Source: Catonella massiliensis (GTDB lineage Bacteria; Bacillota; Clostridia; Lachnospirales; Lachnospiraceae). From it: 64,000 nt of DNA. The stretch is taken from positions 1,612,001-1,676,000 of the forward strand of contig NZ_JAEPRJ010000001.1 in assembly GCF_016651435.1 (NCBI RefSeq), read 5' to 3'. Position 1 is the stretch's first letter; each line of letters begins with the position of its first letter. Position numbers and translations under genes: made by a program. Shown here one piece after another: positions 37,427 to 44,709 of this stretch. The notes under the pieces were generated by a model. That model had not been told where the DNA came from. It was given only the letters and a program-made list of their open reading frames with translations, and did no database searches.

Positions 37427-39221
37427 GCACGCTCATAAATGCCTTCTGTGGTATCTCTACGTTACCCACCTCACGCATTCTCTTCTTTCCTTCCTTCTGC
37501 TTTTCAAGAAGCTTTCTCTTTCTTGAGATATCGCCACCATAGCACTTTGCAAGCACGTCTTTGCGCATTGCCCTTACTGTTTCTCTCGCAATTACCTTGC
37601 TTCCAATGGCTGCCTGAATAGGAACTTCAAAGAGCTGGCGTGGAATCTCATTTTTAAGCTTCTCGCACATTTTCTTTGCTCTCTCGTAAGCACCTTCTTT
37701 AACTATAATGAAGGAAAGTGCATCTACAGACTCCTTATTAATAAGGATATCGAGTTTTACAAGCTCAGCCTTCTGATAGCCCTTAAATTCATAGTCAAAT
37801 GACGCATAGCCCCTTGAACGGGACTTAAGAGCATCAAAGAAATCGTAAATAATTTCATTTAATGGAAGGTCATACTTTAGTACTACCCTAGTCTCCTCAA
37901 TATAGTCCATTCCATTGTTTACACCACGCCTTTCCTGGCAAAGCTTCATAATGGAGCCTAAATACTCAGTTGTAACCATAATTTCAGCCTTAACAATAGG
38001 CTCTTCCATATAGTCTATCTCTGAAGGATCAGGAAGGTTTGACGGATTGGTAATGTCAATAACAGTTCCATCAGTTTTATGTATCTTGTACACTACGCTA
38101 GGTGCAGTAGCCACCAGGTCTATGTCATAATCACGCTCAAGTCTCTCCTGAACTACATCGAGATGTAATAACCCAAGGAAACCGCATCTGAAACCAAAGC
38201 CAAGAGCAATAGAGGTTTCAGGCTCGAACTGGAGGGCGGCATCATTTAACTGAAGCTTTTCAAGTGCATCCCTAAGGTCTGCGTAATGTGCTCCATCCGC
38301 AGGATAAAGTCCACAGTAGACCATAGGAAGAACCTTTTTATACCCTGGAAGTGCCGTATCGCAAGGATTGTCCTTATCGGTAATGGTATCACCCACATTG
38401 GTAAGCCTTAGGTCTTTGATGCTTGCAGTAATATAGCCAACCATACCAGCTGTAAGCTCTTCACAAGGAATAAATTGTCCTGCTCCAAAGGTACCTACTT
38501 CTACAACTTCTTCTACTGCACTAGACTGGAACATCTTAATCTTTGTGCCCTTTTTTACTGTTCCTTCCATAAGCCTTGCAAATACTATAACTCCCTTATA
38601 GGCATCATAAAGCGAGTTGAAAATAAGTGCCTTTAAAGGATTCTCAGGCTTTCCTGACGGAGCAGGTATCTTCTCTACTATGGCTTCAAGCACATCCTCT
38701 ATATTTAGACCATTCTTGGCAGAAATAAGTGGGGCATCGTGGGCTTCAATACCTACAATATCCTCTATTTCCTCTTTCACCCTGTCTGGATCAGCACTAG
38801 GAAGGTCAATCTTATTGATTACAGGCACAACGGTAAGGTCGTGCTCTAAGGCAAGGTATACATTGGCAAGAGTCTGTGCCTCCACTCCCTGAGAAGCATC
38901 TACTACAAGGATAGCACCCTCACAGGCAGCAAGGCTTCTTGATACCTCGTAGTTAAAGTCTACATGCCCCGGAGTATCAATGAGGTTAAATATATACTCC
39001 TCGCCATTTTTTGCCTTGTACACTACTCTTACTGCCTGAGAACGGATGGTAATACCACGCTCTCTCTCAAGCTCCATATTGTCAAGAATCTGATCCTGCA
39101 TCTCTCTCTTGGTAAGAGTTCCTGTTGCCTCTATTATCCTGTCCGCAAGGGTTGACTTGCCATGATCAATATGTGCAATAATGCAAAAATTTCTGATATT
39201 CTTAGTATTTATCTCCGACAT
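37404..39221 (-). CDS. lepA: Elongation factor 4 (LepA)
   Basis: A 605-residue translational GTPase. The G domain has [14 protein letters not shown] (P-loop), the RGITI switch I, DTPGHVDF (G3) and NKIDLP (G4). Domains II, III and V follow, with [23 protein letters not shown], and the LepA-specific C-terminal domain ends in [23 protein letters not shown]4 acts on stalled or mis-translocated ribosomes and in 30S assembly. The length is standard. Its final codons overlap the end of the convergent glycosylase gene. Confidence 0.98.
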   Translation of the reverse strand: MSEINTKNIRNFCIIAHIDHGKSTLADRIIEATGTLTKREMQDQILDNMELERERGITIRSQAVRVVYKAKNGEEYIFNLIDTPGHVDFNYEVSRSLAACEGAILVVDASQGVEAQTLANVYLALEHDLTVVPVINKIDLPSADPDRVKEEIEDIVGIEAHDAPLISAKNGLNIEDVLEAIVEKIPAPSGKPENPLKALIFNSLYDAYKGVIVFARLMEGTVKKGTKIKMFQSSAVEEVVEVGTFGAGQFIPCEELTAGMVGYITASIKDLRLTNVGDTITDKDNPCDTALPGYKKVLPMVYCGLYPADGAHYADLRDALEKLQLNDAALQFEPETSIALGFGFRCGFLGLLHLDVVQERLERDYDIDLVATAPSVVYKIHKTDGTVIDITNPSNLPDPSEIDYMEEPIVKAEIMVTTEYLGSIMKLCQERRGVNNGMDYIEETRVVLKYDLPLNEIIYDFFDALKSRSRGYASFDYEFKGYQKAELVKLDILINKESVDALSFIIVKEGAYERAKKMCEKLKNEIPRQLFEVPIQAAIGSKVIARETVRAMRKDVLAKCYGGDISRKRKLLEKQKEGKKRMREVGNVEIPQKAFMSVLKLDSGD

Positions 39222-39308
39222 TCTTCTCTCCGTATTTTAATATTTACTCTGACTTATACAGATTACAGTATTTTTTAAAATTTATCAAGTAAAATTCCTT
39301 TAAATCTG

Positions 39309-39337
39309 TTGACATTCCTTCCATTTTGTATTAAAGT
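39309..39337 (+). promoter_or_regulatory. Promoter of rpsT
   Basis: Perfect TTGACA (39309-39314), a 17-bp spacer and TAAAGT (39332-39337), about 80 bases before the start codon. Confidence 0.7.
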
Positions 39338-39418
39338 AAATTAGTGTGTTTGCGTTAAGCGTCCGTGTCCGGATTAATGAAACACTTTTAATCAAACAAT
39401 GATAATGGAGGTGTTAAA

Positions 39419-39682
39419 TTGGCTAATATTAAATCTGCGAAGAAAAGAATCAAGGTTGCTGCAAAGAAGACTCTCAGAAATAAAATGATTACTTCTAGGG
39501 TTAAGACTCTTGTTAAGAAAGTCGTTTCTGCTGTTGCAGTTAGTGATAACGAGGCTGCTAAGGTTGCTCTCGCTCCTGCAGTTGCTGCCATTGATAAGGC
39601 TGCAAACAAAGGCGTATATCACAGAAAAACAGCTTCTAGAAAGATTTCACGTCTTACAAAGTCTGTAAACAAGCTTGCGTAA
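39419..39682 (+). CDS. rpsT: 30S ribosomal protein S20 with TTG start
   Basis: An 87-residue, very basic protein. The start ANIKSAKKRIKVAAKKTLRN and end RKTASRKISRLTKSVNKL are hallmark S20 sequences; it binds 16S rRNA early in 30S assembly. The start codon is TTG at 39419, preceded by ATGGAGGTG with a 5-base gap, and there is no in-frame ATG alternative at the conserved N-terminus. S20 of Escherichia coli also begins with UUG, where the weak start is involved in autogenous control, so translational feedback is plausible here. It has its own promoter and terminator. Confidence 0.98.
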   Translation: MANIKSAKKRIKVAAKKTLRNKMITSRVKTLVKKVVSAVAVSDNEAAKVALAPAVAAIDKAANKGVYHRKTASRKISRLTKSVNKLA

Positions 39683-39705
39683 TTAATTATATTGCATATA
39701 AAAAC

Positions 39706-39740
39706 AGCTGCCATATCGTCATCAGTATGGTGGCTTTTTT
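39706..39740 (+). terminator. Terminator of rpsT
   Basis: Stem AGCTGCCATA (39706-39715) with TATGGTGGCT (39726-39735), 10 pairs including two G-T, then TTTTTC. Confidence 0.88.
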
Positions 39741-39750
39741 CTTTTAAATA

Positions 39751-39780
39751 TTGACTTTGCACCTTTGTATGTAATATTCT
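39751..39780 (+). promoter_or_regulatory. Possible promoter of the kinase-fold/VWA/PurA-like cassette
   Basis: TTGACT (39751-39756), an 18-bp spacer and TATTCT (39775-39780), directly after the rpsT terminator and 35 bases before the first cassette gene. Confidence 0.5.
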
Positions 39781-39815
39781 GTTAATATGCAGAGTAAAGA
39801 CTAAAGGAGAAAGTT

Positions 39816-40682
39816 ATGATAAGACTAAAATGCAGTTCCTGCGGTGGAGAGCTTGAACTGAAAGGCTCGGGGATGTTTGAATGTCCTTATTGCGGTTCAA
39901 AATCATTTATGTCCGATGCTGATTTTAGAGGCAACGAAGAATTTAGAAAGAAGCTTCTCGAGTACTTAAAGGCAGAGGCTTGTAACAAAGATTTTGACTA
40001 TGCCGGCGATTCCTTATGGAAACAAACCAGTGAAGACTCTTTTGTTATGGCAAACGACAAAGAGCTTACCATACAGTATATGTTTAAGTACGATTATGAC
40101 TCCTGTCTTTGCTACCTTTCAAAAGAAAATGTGGTATATGTTTTAGATAATGTGCGTGAGAAAGAAAGATTTTTATTTGGAGTCAATTCTCTTGTGTTTC
40201 CGGAGGCAGACAGCAAGCTGCACCGCTGCTTTCCGCAGTTAAAGATGGAAATCTCCCTTAAAGACGGCAGGGAGGCTTTGATATTCCTAAGACGTCCTAA
40301 CTTCTTCCCTGTCGAGTATTTTGCACCGTTTGAATCAAAGCATTTGGCTTGGGTAATATCCAGAATGGAGAATATCTGCTGTGAGCTAGAGTATTCCGGT
40401 ATTGAATACGGCTGCATAGTTCAGAGTGCAGTCTGGATTAATCCCATCACTCATGAAGGGGCGCTGTTTGGCGATTGGAGAAAGGTTAGACCGATTGATG
40501 GTAATAAAGACCTTGTAGATGTCAGAAAGACGGCTATAAAAATAGTTAAAAATTCGAGAGAACCTATCGAGTTATATAAGTTCCTTAATTCTAAGCCAGA
40601 AAAAGATGCTTATGCTGATTTTAAGGCTTGGGATGATGTTATAGAAAAAGGCTTTGGCGGCCATAAATTCATAAAAATGTAA
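39816..40682 (+). CDS. Zinc-ribbon protein with degenerate protein-kinase-like fold
   Basis: A 288-residue protein of unassigned function. A CxxC-CxxC zinc ribbon occupies residues 6-26 (C6, C9, C23, C26). From about residue 95 the rest resembles a kinase-like family that I recall from other bacteria next to VWA proteins: an N-lobe-like segment, FLRRPNFFPVEYFA (about 157-170), HLAWVISRMENICCELEYSGIEYGC, then VWINPITHEGALFGDW (206-221) where kinases have the catalytic loop and DFG, and the ending KAWDDVIEKGFGGHKFIKM. The HRD-type Asp is absent and DFG reads GDW, so it is probably a pseudokinase. It is the first gene of a three-gene cassette, 15 bases before the VWA gene, with a GGAGAAAG ribosome site. 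The kinase-fold call is by recall and needs structure prediction. Confidence 0.6.
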   Translation: MIRLKCSSCGGELELKGSGMFECPYCGSKSFMSDADFRGNEEFRKKLLEYLKAEACNKDFDYAGDSLWKQTSEDSFVMANDKELTIQYMFKYDYDSCLCYLSKENVVYVLDNVREKERFLFGVNSLVFPEADSKLHRCFPQLKMEISLKDGREALIFLRRPNFFPVEYFAPFESKHLAWVISRMENICCELEYSGIEYGCIVQSAVWINPITHEGALFGDWRKVRPIDGNKDLVDVRKTAIKIVKNSREPIELYKFLNSKPEKDAYADFKAWDDVIEKGFGGHKFIKM

Positions 40683-40697
40683 AGGAGAAGTCACTAT

Positions 40698-41576
40698 ATG
40701 GGATATGGAAGTTATTCAGCTTCAGATTGGAGCAGATTAAAATCAAGCAGAAATCTTTCAGATACACAAAGCGTAAATGAAATATTTCAAAGGAGAGCCT
40801 GCAATCCTAAGTTCGATCCAAAGTTTATAGGAACCAGGGAGTGTTTTGATTCTGAGGACCATCCAAATACTACTCCTATTGTTGTAGGTCTTGATGTTAC
40901 CGCCTCTATGGGCTATCTTGCCGTTGAGGTCGCAACAAAGGCACTTAATCAGCTCATCATGAAGCTATACTCTACTGCTGCTGTTGAGGATCCTGCACTT
41001 ATGTGCGCTGCGTATGGTGATTTCGGTGATTTTTCACCTCTTCAGGTAACTCAGTTTGAATCAGATATAAGAATAGCTGAACAGCTGCTAGAGCTTTATT
41101 TTGAGAATCACGGATGTGGCGAGGTTGTACCTACCTGTTTGTGGGAATTTTTGTCAAGACATACCAACATAGATGCTATCAATAAGAGATCAAAAAAAGG
41201 ATTTTTGTTTACTATAGGTGACAATGCAAATATCAGAAAAGATCAGATTGAAGAAACCATCAAAAGGGTAATAGGTGATGATGTTCCAGGGGCTACCCGT
41301 GAGAGTCTTTTGGAGGAAGTACAGAAGAAATTTCATGTTTTCCACATTATGATAGGCGGCGATGGAAATAAGGATATATTGATTGGTAAAAAGATGGTAA
41401 TCTCGGTAAATGAGATTGAAAATATACCTGAAATTATTATAAGTGCTATTCAGCTACAGCTAGGCAAGTCGTTAAAGGACGTACTGGCGCAGTGGGATCC
41501 TCTCAGTGTTCCTGTGATAAGTGCTGCAATCAAACAGTTGAGTATAGCTGACAGTGGGCAGTCGATTACCCTATGA
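40698..41576 (+). CDS. VWA-domain protein of the cassette
   Basis: A 292-residue protein without signal peptide or TM segment. After a 55-residue N-terminal part rich in Ser and Arg (YGSYSASDWSRLKSS) comes a von Willebrand A fold: the MIDAS motif DVTAS at 66-70 (DxSxS with Thr in the middle), conserved GDFGD (107-111), a Thr in VVPTCLWEF (about 146) and TIGDN (172-176) supplying the third metal ligand. It is predicted to be a cytoplasmic Mg-dependent protein-binding module. It is coupled to the downstream PurA-like gene by an ATGA overlap and preceded by AAAGGAG. Similar cytoplasmic VWA proteins operate in TerY or MoxR-type systems, but this one is not clearly either. Confidence 0.75.
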   Translation: MGYGSYSASDWSRLKSSRNLSDTQSVNEIFQRRACNPKFDPKFIGTRECFDSEDHPNTTPIVVGLDVTASMGYLAVEVATKALNQLIMKLYSTAAVEDPALMCAAYGDFGDFSPLQVTQFESDIRIAEQLLELYFENHGCGEVVPTCLWEFLSRHTNIDAINKRSKKGFLFTIGDNANIRKDQIEETIKRVIGDDVPGATRESLLEEVQKKFHVFHIMIGGDGNKDILIGKKMVISVNEIENIPEIIISAIQLQLGKSLKDVLAQWDPLSVPVISAAIKQLSIADSGQSITL

Positions 41577-42751
41577 GAACAATAGCTGTAGTAGGCAAGA
41601 ATTACGGTGATGAAGGCAAAGGGCTTGTCACAGCAAGCCTTTGTTCTTCGTTTAAAAATCCGTTAATTATAAAACATAACGGTGGTGCACAGGCAGGACA
41701 TACTGTAGAGGACGAGGGAAGAGGCACACGCTTTGTCCATCATCAGATAGGTGCTGGTGCTGAATACGGCGCTGATACCCTCTTTGCTGAGACTTATTAT
41801 CCTGATTTGTATCAGATAAGAAAGGAAATCGAGGAGTTCAAATCCATATTCAGCGTAGTTCCAAGGATTTATGCCGAAGAAGGTTGCTGTATAACGACAA
41901 TAGACGATATCCTTATAAATATGGCTATTGAAACTAAAAGGGGCAAGCACAGACATGGCAGCTGTGGTATGGGAATCAATGAATGCAGCGAGAGGATTAG
42001 AGCAGGATATAAGATAACTCTTAAGCAGATAGCAGATTCATCCTATGACGGGCTGCGCAATTTGCTTGTAAATATAAGAAAAGAATATACCCTAAAAAGA
42101 ATAAAAGAATTGAAAATATCCGAACAAAACCCATATTATTCTATGATTTTTGATGACAATATTGTGGATAACTTTGCTGTAGAAATAAAAGACAACAGTA
42201 GATTTATCGAGCTTGTCAGTGCGGATAGTACTTGGCTAAAGCGTTATGATGGATTGATATTCGAATCGGGACAGGGCTTGCTCCTAGATAAGGATTATAC
42301 TGCGAATGCACCCCATCTCACATCCTCTAAAACCGGCATTACCGAACCCCTTAGATTCTTAAATAAGAGAAGTCTTAGCTTACAGGAAGCAATATATGTT
42401 ACAAGAACCTATGTTACAAAACACGGTGCAGGACCGCTTCCATACGAAATTAATACAAGTGATTGGGCTGATTTGGAGATGGATATGACAAATCTTCCTA
42501 ATGAATGGCAGGGAGATATCAGGTATGCAAGTCATGGAAGCACTTATGACTTTCTTCTTCCTGTTACCAACGATATTAAAGATATAAACATCAAGCCTTC
42601 TCTAGCTATTACTCACTTGAATGAAACGAATGGGAAAATACTGTTTGAAAATGAGAGTCTTGACCTCAAGAACTTTAGGGAAATATATGGTGATAAGTTG
42701 CAAAATGTATATATATCCAGAAGTCGTAGCGGGATTGAAAAATATTTTTAA
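41573..42751 (+). CDS. Adenylosuccinate-synthetase-like enzyme with altered substrate loops
   Basis: A 392-residue member of the PurA superfamily. GTP and catalytic elements are kept: YGDEGKG (11-17, catalytic Asp13), NGGAQAGHT (36-44, catalytic His43), SGQGLLLDKDY with HLTSSKTG (about 235-260), and YVTKHGAGPLPYE. Differences from ordinary PurA are clear. The IMP-site TxRGIGPxY motif is replaced by RHGSCGMGINECSERIRAG (127-145). The aspartate loop TTGRPRR is replaced by NEWQGDIRYASHG. The length is about 35-40 residues short. A QG-x-x-R type loop recalls the phage PurZ branch (2-aminoadenine synthesis), but this is from memory. It probably ligates an amino acid to a nucleotide other than, or modified from, IMP. 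Translation is coupled to the VWA gene. Confidence 0.8.
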   Translation: MRTIAVVGKNYGDEGKGLVTASLCSSFKNPLIIKHNGGAQAGHTVEDEGRGTRFVHHQIGAGAEYGADTLFAETYYPDLYQIRKEIEEFKSIFSVVPRIYAEEGCCITTIDDILINMAIETKRGKHRHGSCGMGINECSERIRAGYKITLKQIADSSYDGLRNLLVNIRKEYTLKRIKELKISEQNPYYSMIFDDNIVDNFAVEIKDNSRFIELVSADSTWLKRYDGLIFESGQGLLLDKDYTANAPHLTSSKTGITEPLRFLNKRSLSLQEAIYVTRTYVTKHGAGPLPYEINTSDWADLEMDMTNLPNEWQGDIRYASHGSTYDFLLPVTNDIKDINIKPSLAITHLNETNGKILFENESLDLKNFREIYGDKLQNVYISRSRSGIEKYF

Positions 42752-42812
42752 TTTACATCTAGACAATTTATATTGTATGTGATATAATTTTACAAAACCA
42801 AACGAAAATGTG

Positions 42813-42836
42813 AACTGAAGTTTTAATAATTCAGTT
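42813..42836 (+). terminator. Weak hairpin after the PurA-like gene
   Basis: AACTGAA (42813-42819) pairs with TTCAGTT (42830-42836), followed by GACTTTTT. The same TTGACT (42835-42840) could be a -35 box, with TAATAT at 42857-42862 as -10, for the superoxide reductase gene. Confidence 0.45.
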
Positions 42837-42914
42837 GACTTTTTACGGTTTAAGTATAATATTAAATTGAGCACAGTTTTGCTCATATCAAACAAATACA
42901 AGGAGGGTTATGAA

Positions 42915-43301
42915 ATGGAGAATTTAGGATTTTATGTCTGTAAGGATTGCGACTTTGAGGTACAGGTAATTAAGAAGGGTGACCACGAGCATGAGCACAA
43001 GCTTTTCTCAGAGGAGCTTAAGTACTTAAAGCCAAACTCAAAGGAAGCTGCTCTTGAGAAGCACGTACCTGATGTTACAGTAGATGGCGATACCATCAAT
43101 GTAGCAGTAGGCAGCGTTCTTCACCCAATGACAGAGGAACATCATATCGAGTGGGTATATCTTGAGACCGAAAAGGGCGGACAGTTAAAGCACTTTAAGG
43201 TAACTGATGAGCCTAAGGCTGTATTTAAGGTGGCTGACGATAAGGCTCTTAGAGTATATGCATACTGCAACCTTCACGGACTTTGGGTTAAAGAGTTGTA
43301 A
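42915..43301 (+). CDS. Superoxide reductase (neelaredoxin/desulfoferrodoxin family)
   Basis: A 128-residue protein. The C-terminal SOR domain has the iron ligands in KHVPDV (His), LHPMTEEHHIEW (His cluster) and the Cys and His of YCNLHGLW near the end. It reduces superoxide to peroxide in the cytoplasm of anaerobes. The N-terminus carries only one CxxC (CKDC, residues 9-12); the CC pair that completes a desulforedoxin Fe(Cys)4 site is missing, so the second iron centre is probably not formed. The ATG at 42915 was chosen because AGGAGGG lies seven bases upstream. A strong terminator follows. Confidence 0.92.
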   Translation: MENLGFYVCKDCDFEVQVIKKGDHEHEHKLFSEELKYLKPNSKEAALEKHVPDVTVDGDTINVAVGSVLHPMTEEHHIEWVYLETEKGGQLKHFKVTDEPKAVFKVADDKALRVYAYCNLHGLWVKEL

Positions 43302-43319
43302 TTAGATATTAGTAACATT

Positions 43320-43380
43320 AAGCCTGTAATAAGAAACTAATTGATATCATATCAATATGTAGCTTATTACAGGCTTTTAA
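43320..43380 (+). terminator. Strong terminator after the superoxide reductase gene
   Basis: A perfect 14-bp stem AAGCCTGTAATAAG (43320-43333) with CTTATTACAGGCTT (43363-43376). The 29-nt loop contains a further TTGATAT/ATATCAA fold, and TTTT follows. Confidence 0.9.
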
Positions 43381-43442
43381 CTTTTCATTAAACTTCCAAA
43401 CTGATTTTATATACCATTTTGGTGTTTTAAAATTTACATTAC

Positions 43443-44369
43443 TTAAAGTCCCATCACATATACCTGGCAAGGATTCCATTCATCCCAAAGCGTAGGAAAT
43501 ACCTCAAATTCTTTAAACCCTAAAGAAAGATAAAAACAGTTAGTTTTATCATACTCTTTATATTTTCCCATCTGAACTGTTTTTACCTGCATAAAGGAAT
43601 ATCCCTTCCGCTTTGCCAATTCTTTAGCCTTTTCCACAAGCCTTCTGCCAATACCTTGTCTGTGATATTCTTTAAGTATTCCCATAACATAAAGTTCAAC
43701 CGTATCCTTACCGGTTTCATCCAAATAAACGAAACCTATCGGTTGACCCTCAGAGTATGCTGCAAAAAAAGGCCGTTTTGAGCTTTCGGTTATATAATCC
43801 TCCCTTGAATCGGGAAGCCCGAACCACTCTGGTAGAGCCTCAAGTATCAGTCGCGTAATCTTCTGCTTTTCCACAGGAGCTTCTACTTCTGAAATTCTAA
43901 CCTTATCTTCATTTTTCTTAAAATTATACATAAGATTGAAGCTATCAGGAACATCTTCATCAATATACCCTGTGTCTTCAAAGCCCAGCTTTTTATAAAC
44001 ATGCAGGGCAGCAACATCATCCATTTTTACGCAAACTTCAACACAATCATATTTACGCTCTTTTTCAAGCTCCGACAGAATCATTTTTAATGCCTGTGTA
44101 CCGTAGCCTTTTCTCTGATACCTCCGGTCAATCATAAATTGCTGAAGCTCATAGCAGGCAGGCTCTTCATCCATATCTCTTATCATAGCAAGTCCCACAG
44201 CCAATTCATCATCAGCTATTCCAATTACTCTTGCTCCGGATGAACGATAAACATATCCTCTGGCAATTATTCCTATGTTGTCTGCCAAAAAATGTTTTTG
44301 ACTTTCTTTTACGGATAGTTCTGCAAAATCTATCCAGTTTTTCTCATTTAGTTCAACTAGTCTGGTCAT
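43443..44369 (-). CDS. Tandem GNAT acetyltransferase
   Basis: A 308-residue protein with two GNAT domains. The first spans about 1-150, with acetyl-CoA-binding motif RRYQRKGYGTQAL near 90. The second spans about 160-308, with EYHRQGIGRRLVEKAKELA near 235 and the ending SLGFKEFEVFPTLWDEWNPC. GNAT enzymes transfer acetyl groups to small molecules or proteins; the substrate is not identifiable. The GGAGG ribosome site is flanked by a structured leader with a 13-codon upstream reading frame. That is an arrangement often found with ribosome-targeting antibiotic resistance genes, so an antibiotic or ribosome-related cue is possible. Confidence 0.88.
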   Translation of the reverse strand: MTRLVELNEKNWIDFAELSVKESQKHFLADNIGIIARGYVYRSSGARVIGIADDELAVGLAMIRDMDEEPACYELQQFMIDRRYQRKGYGTQALKMILSELEKERKYDCVEVCVKMDDVAALHVYKKLGFEDTGYIDEDVPDSFNLMYNFKKNEDKVRISEVEAPVEKQKITRLILEALPEWFGLPDSREDYITESSKRPFFAAYSEGQPIGFVYLDETGKDTVELYVMGILKEYHRQGIGRRLVEKAKELAKRKGYSFMQVKTVQMGKYKEYDKTNCFYLSLGFKEFEVFPTLWDEWNPCQVYVMGL

Positions 44370-44381
44370 TTTAATCCTCCG

Positions 44382-44572
44382 ATTTTTATTGGAGGGTTAA
44401 ATTTCGTGAACCCTCCATACACGATTTATCTTTTTCATAAAAATCACTCCTTTCATTCTTCTTTATTACCTGAGTCGAAATCTGCGGGTATGTCAGCAGT
44501 TTATCCCAAGTCAGGTTTTTACTACTATTGATACAGGATTACTCAGGTTTCATCTTTCGTAGTCCTTGTATC
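44382..44572 (-). promoter_or_regulatory. Structured 5' leader of the GNAT gene (possible riboswitch or attenuator)
   Basis: On the minus strand the RNA would start near 44572. Helix 1 pairs GATACAAGGA (44572-44563) with TCCTGTATC (44538-44530). Its loop holds ACCTGAGT (44548-44541), which is complementary to ACTCAGGT (44475-44468), giving a pseudoknot. A competing local pairing is ACCTGA (44516-44511) with TCAGGT (44473-44468), enclosing a CTGC/GCAG hairpin. Near the gene, GGAGGGTT pairs with AACCCTCC (within 44385-44407), and CCTCC can alternatively pair with the GGAGG ribosome site. No known riboswitch or T-box consensus was recognised. Nothing else was seen in 44370-44709 apart from the leader peptide, promoter and fragment listed. 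Confidence 0.55.
44397..44438 (-). CDS. Leader peptide upstream of the GNAT gene
   Basis: A 13-codon frame, MKKINRVWRVHEI, with an AAAGGAG ribosome site about eight bases upstream of the ATG at 44438. Its last codons form the 5' arm of the hairpin that precedes the GNAT ribosome site. A ribosome paused over the TGG-AGG-GTT codons would open that hairpin and free the CCTCC strand to mask the GNAT ribosome site. This is inferred from sequence only. Confidence 0.5.
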   Translation of the reverse strand: MKKINRVWRVHEI

Positions 44573-44578
44573 TTATAA

Positions 44579-44607
44579 AGTATGCAATATTTCATACAGC
44601 TTGTCAA
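44579..44607 (-). promoter_or_regulatory. Promoter of the GNAT gene
   Basis: On the minus strand, perfect TTGACA (44607-44602), a 17-bp spacer and CATACT (44584-44579). The predicted start at about 44572 coincides with the first base of leader helix 1. Confidence 0.65.
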
Positions 44608-44631
44608 TATTTTTTTATTCGCATCTTTTTC

Positions 44632-44703
44632 TTAACTATCGTAGTCAAACTTCCCGTCATTCTTCTCTTCCAGAGCTTTAATGACCTGGAAGATGAATTC
44701 TCC
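44632..44703 (-). pseudogene. Orphan 22-codon coding-like fragment after the sugar permease gene
   Basis: After the permease stop, a frame reads EFIFQVIKALEEKND followed by GKFDYDS and stops. AAGGAG lies just upstream, but the following codons are GAATTCATC, with no ATG, GTG or TTG. The composition is protein-like. It may be the last piece of a deleted gene, or less likely a small protein with a non-canonical start. No family was recognised. Confidence 0.3.
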
Positions 44704-44709
44704 TTAATA

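Noticed and set aside
41573..42751. The PurA-like gene as the ordinary housekeeping purA
   Set aside because: Canonical IMP and aspartate motifs are replaced and the length is short. The possibility cannot be excluded without the rest of the genome, so no symbol was given.
44382..44572. T-box or a known riboswitch in the GNAT leader
   Set aside because: The T-box AGGGTGGNACCGCG sequence is absent, and no ykkC, SAM, TPP, preQ1 or fluoride consensus was recognised.
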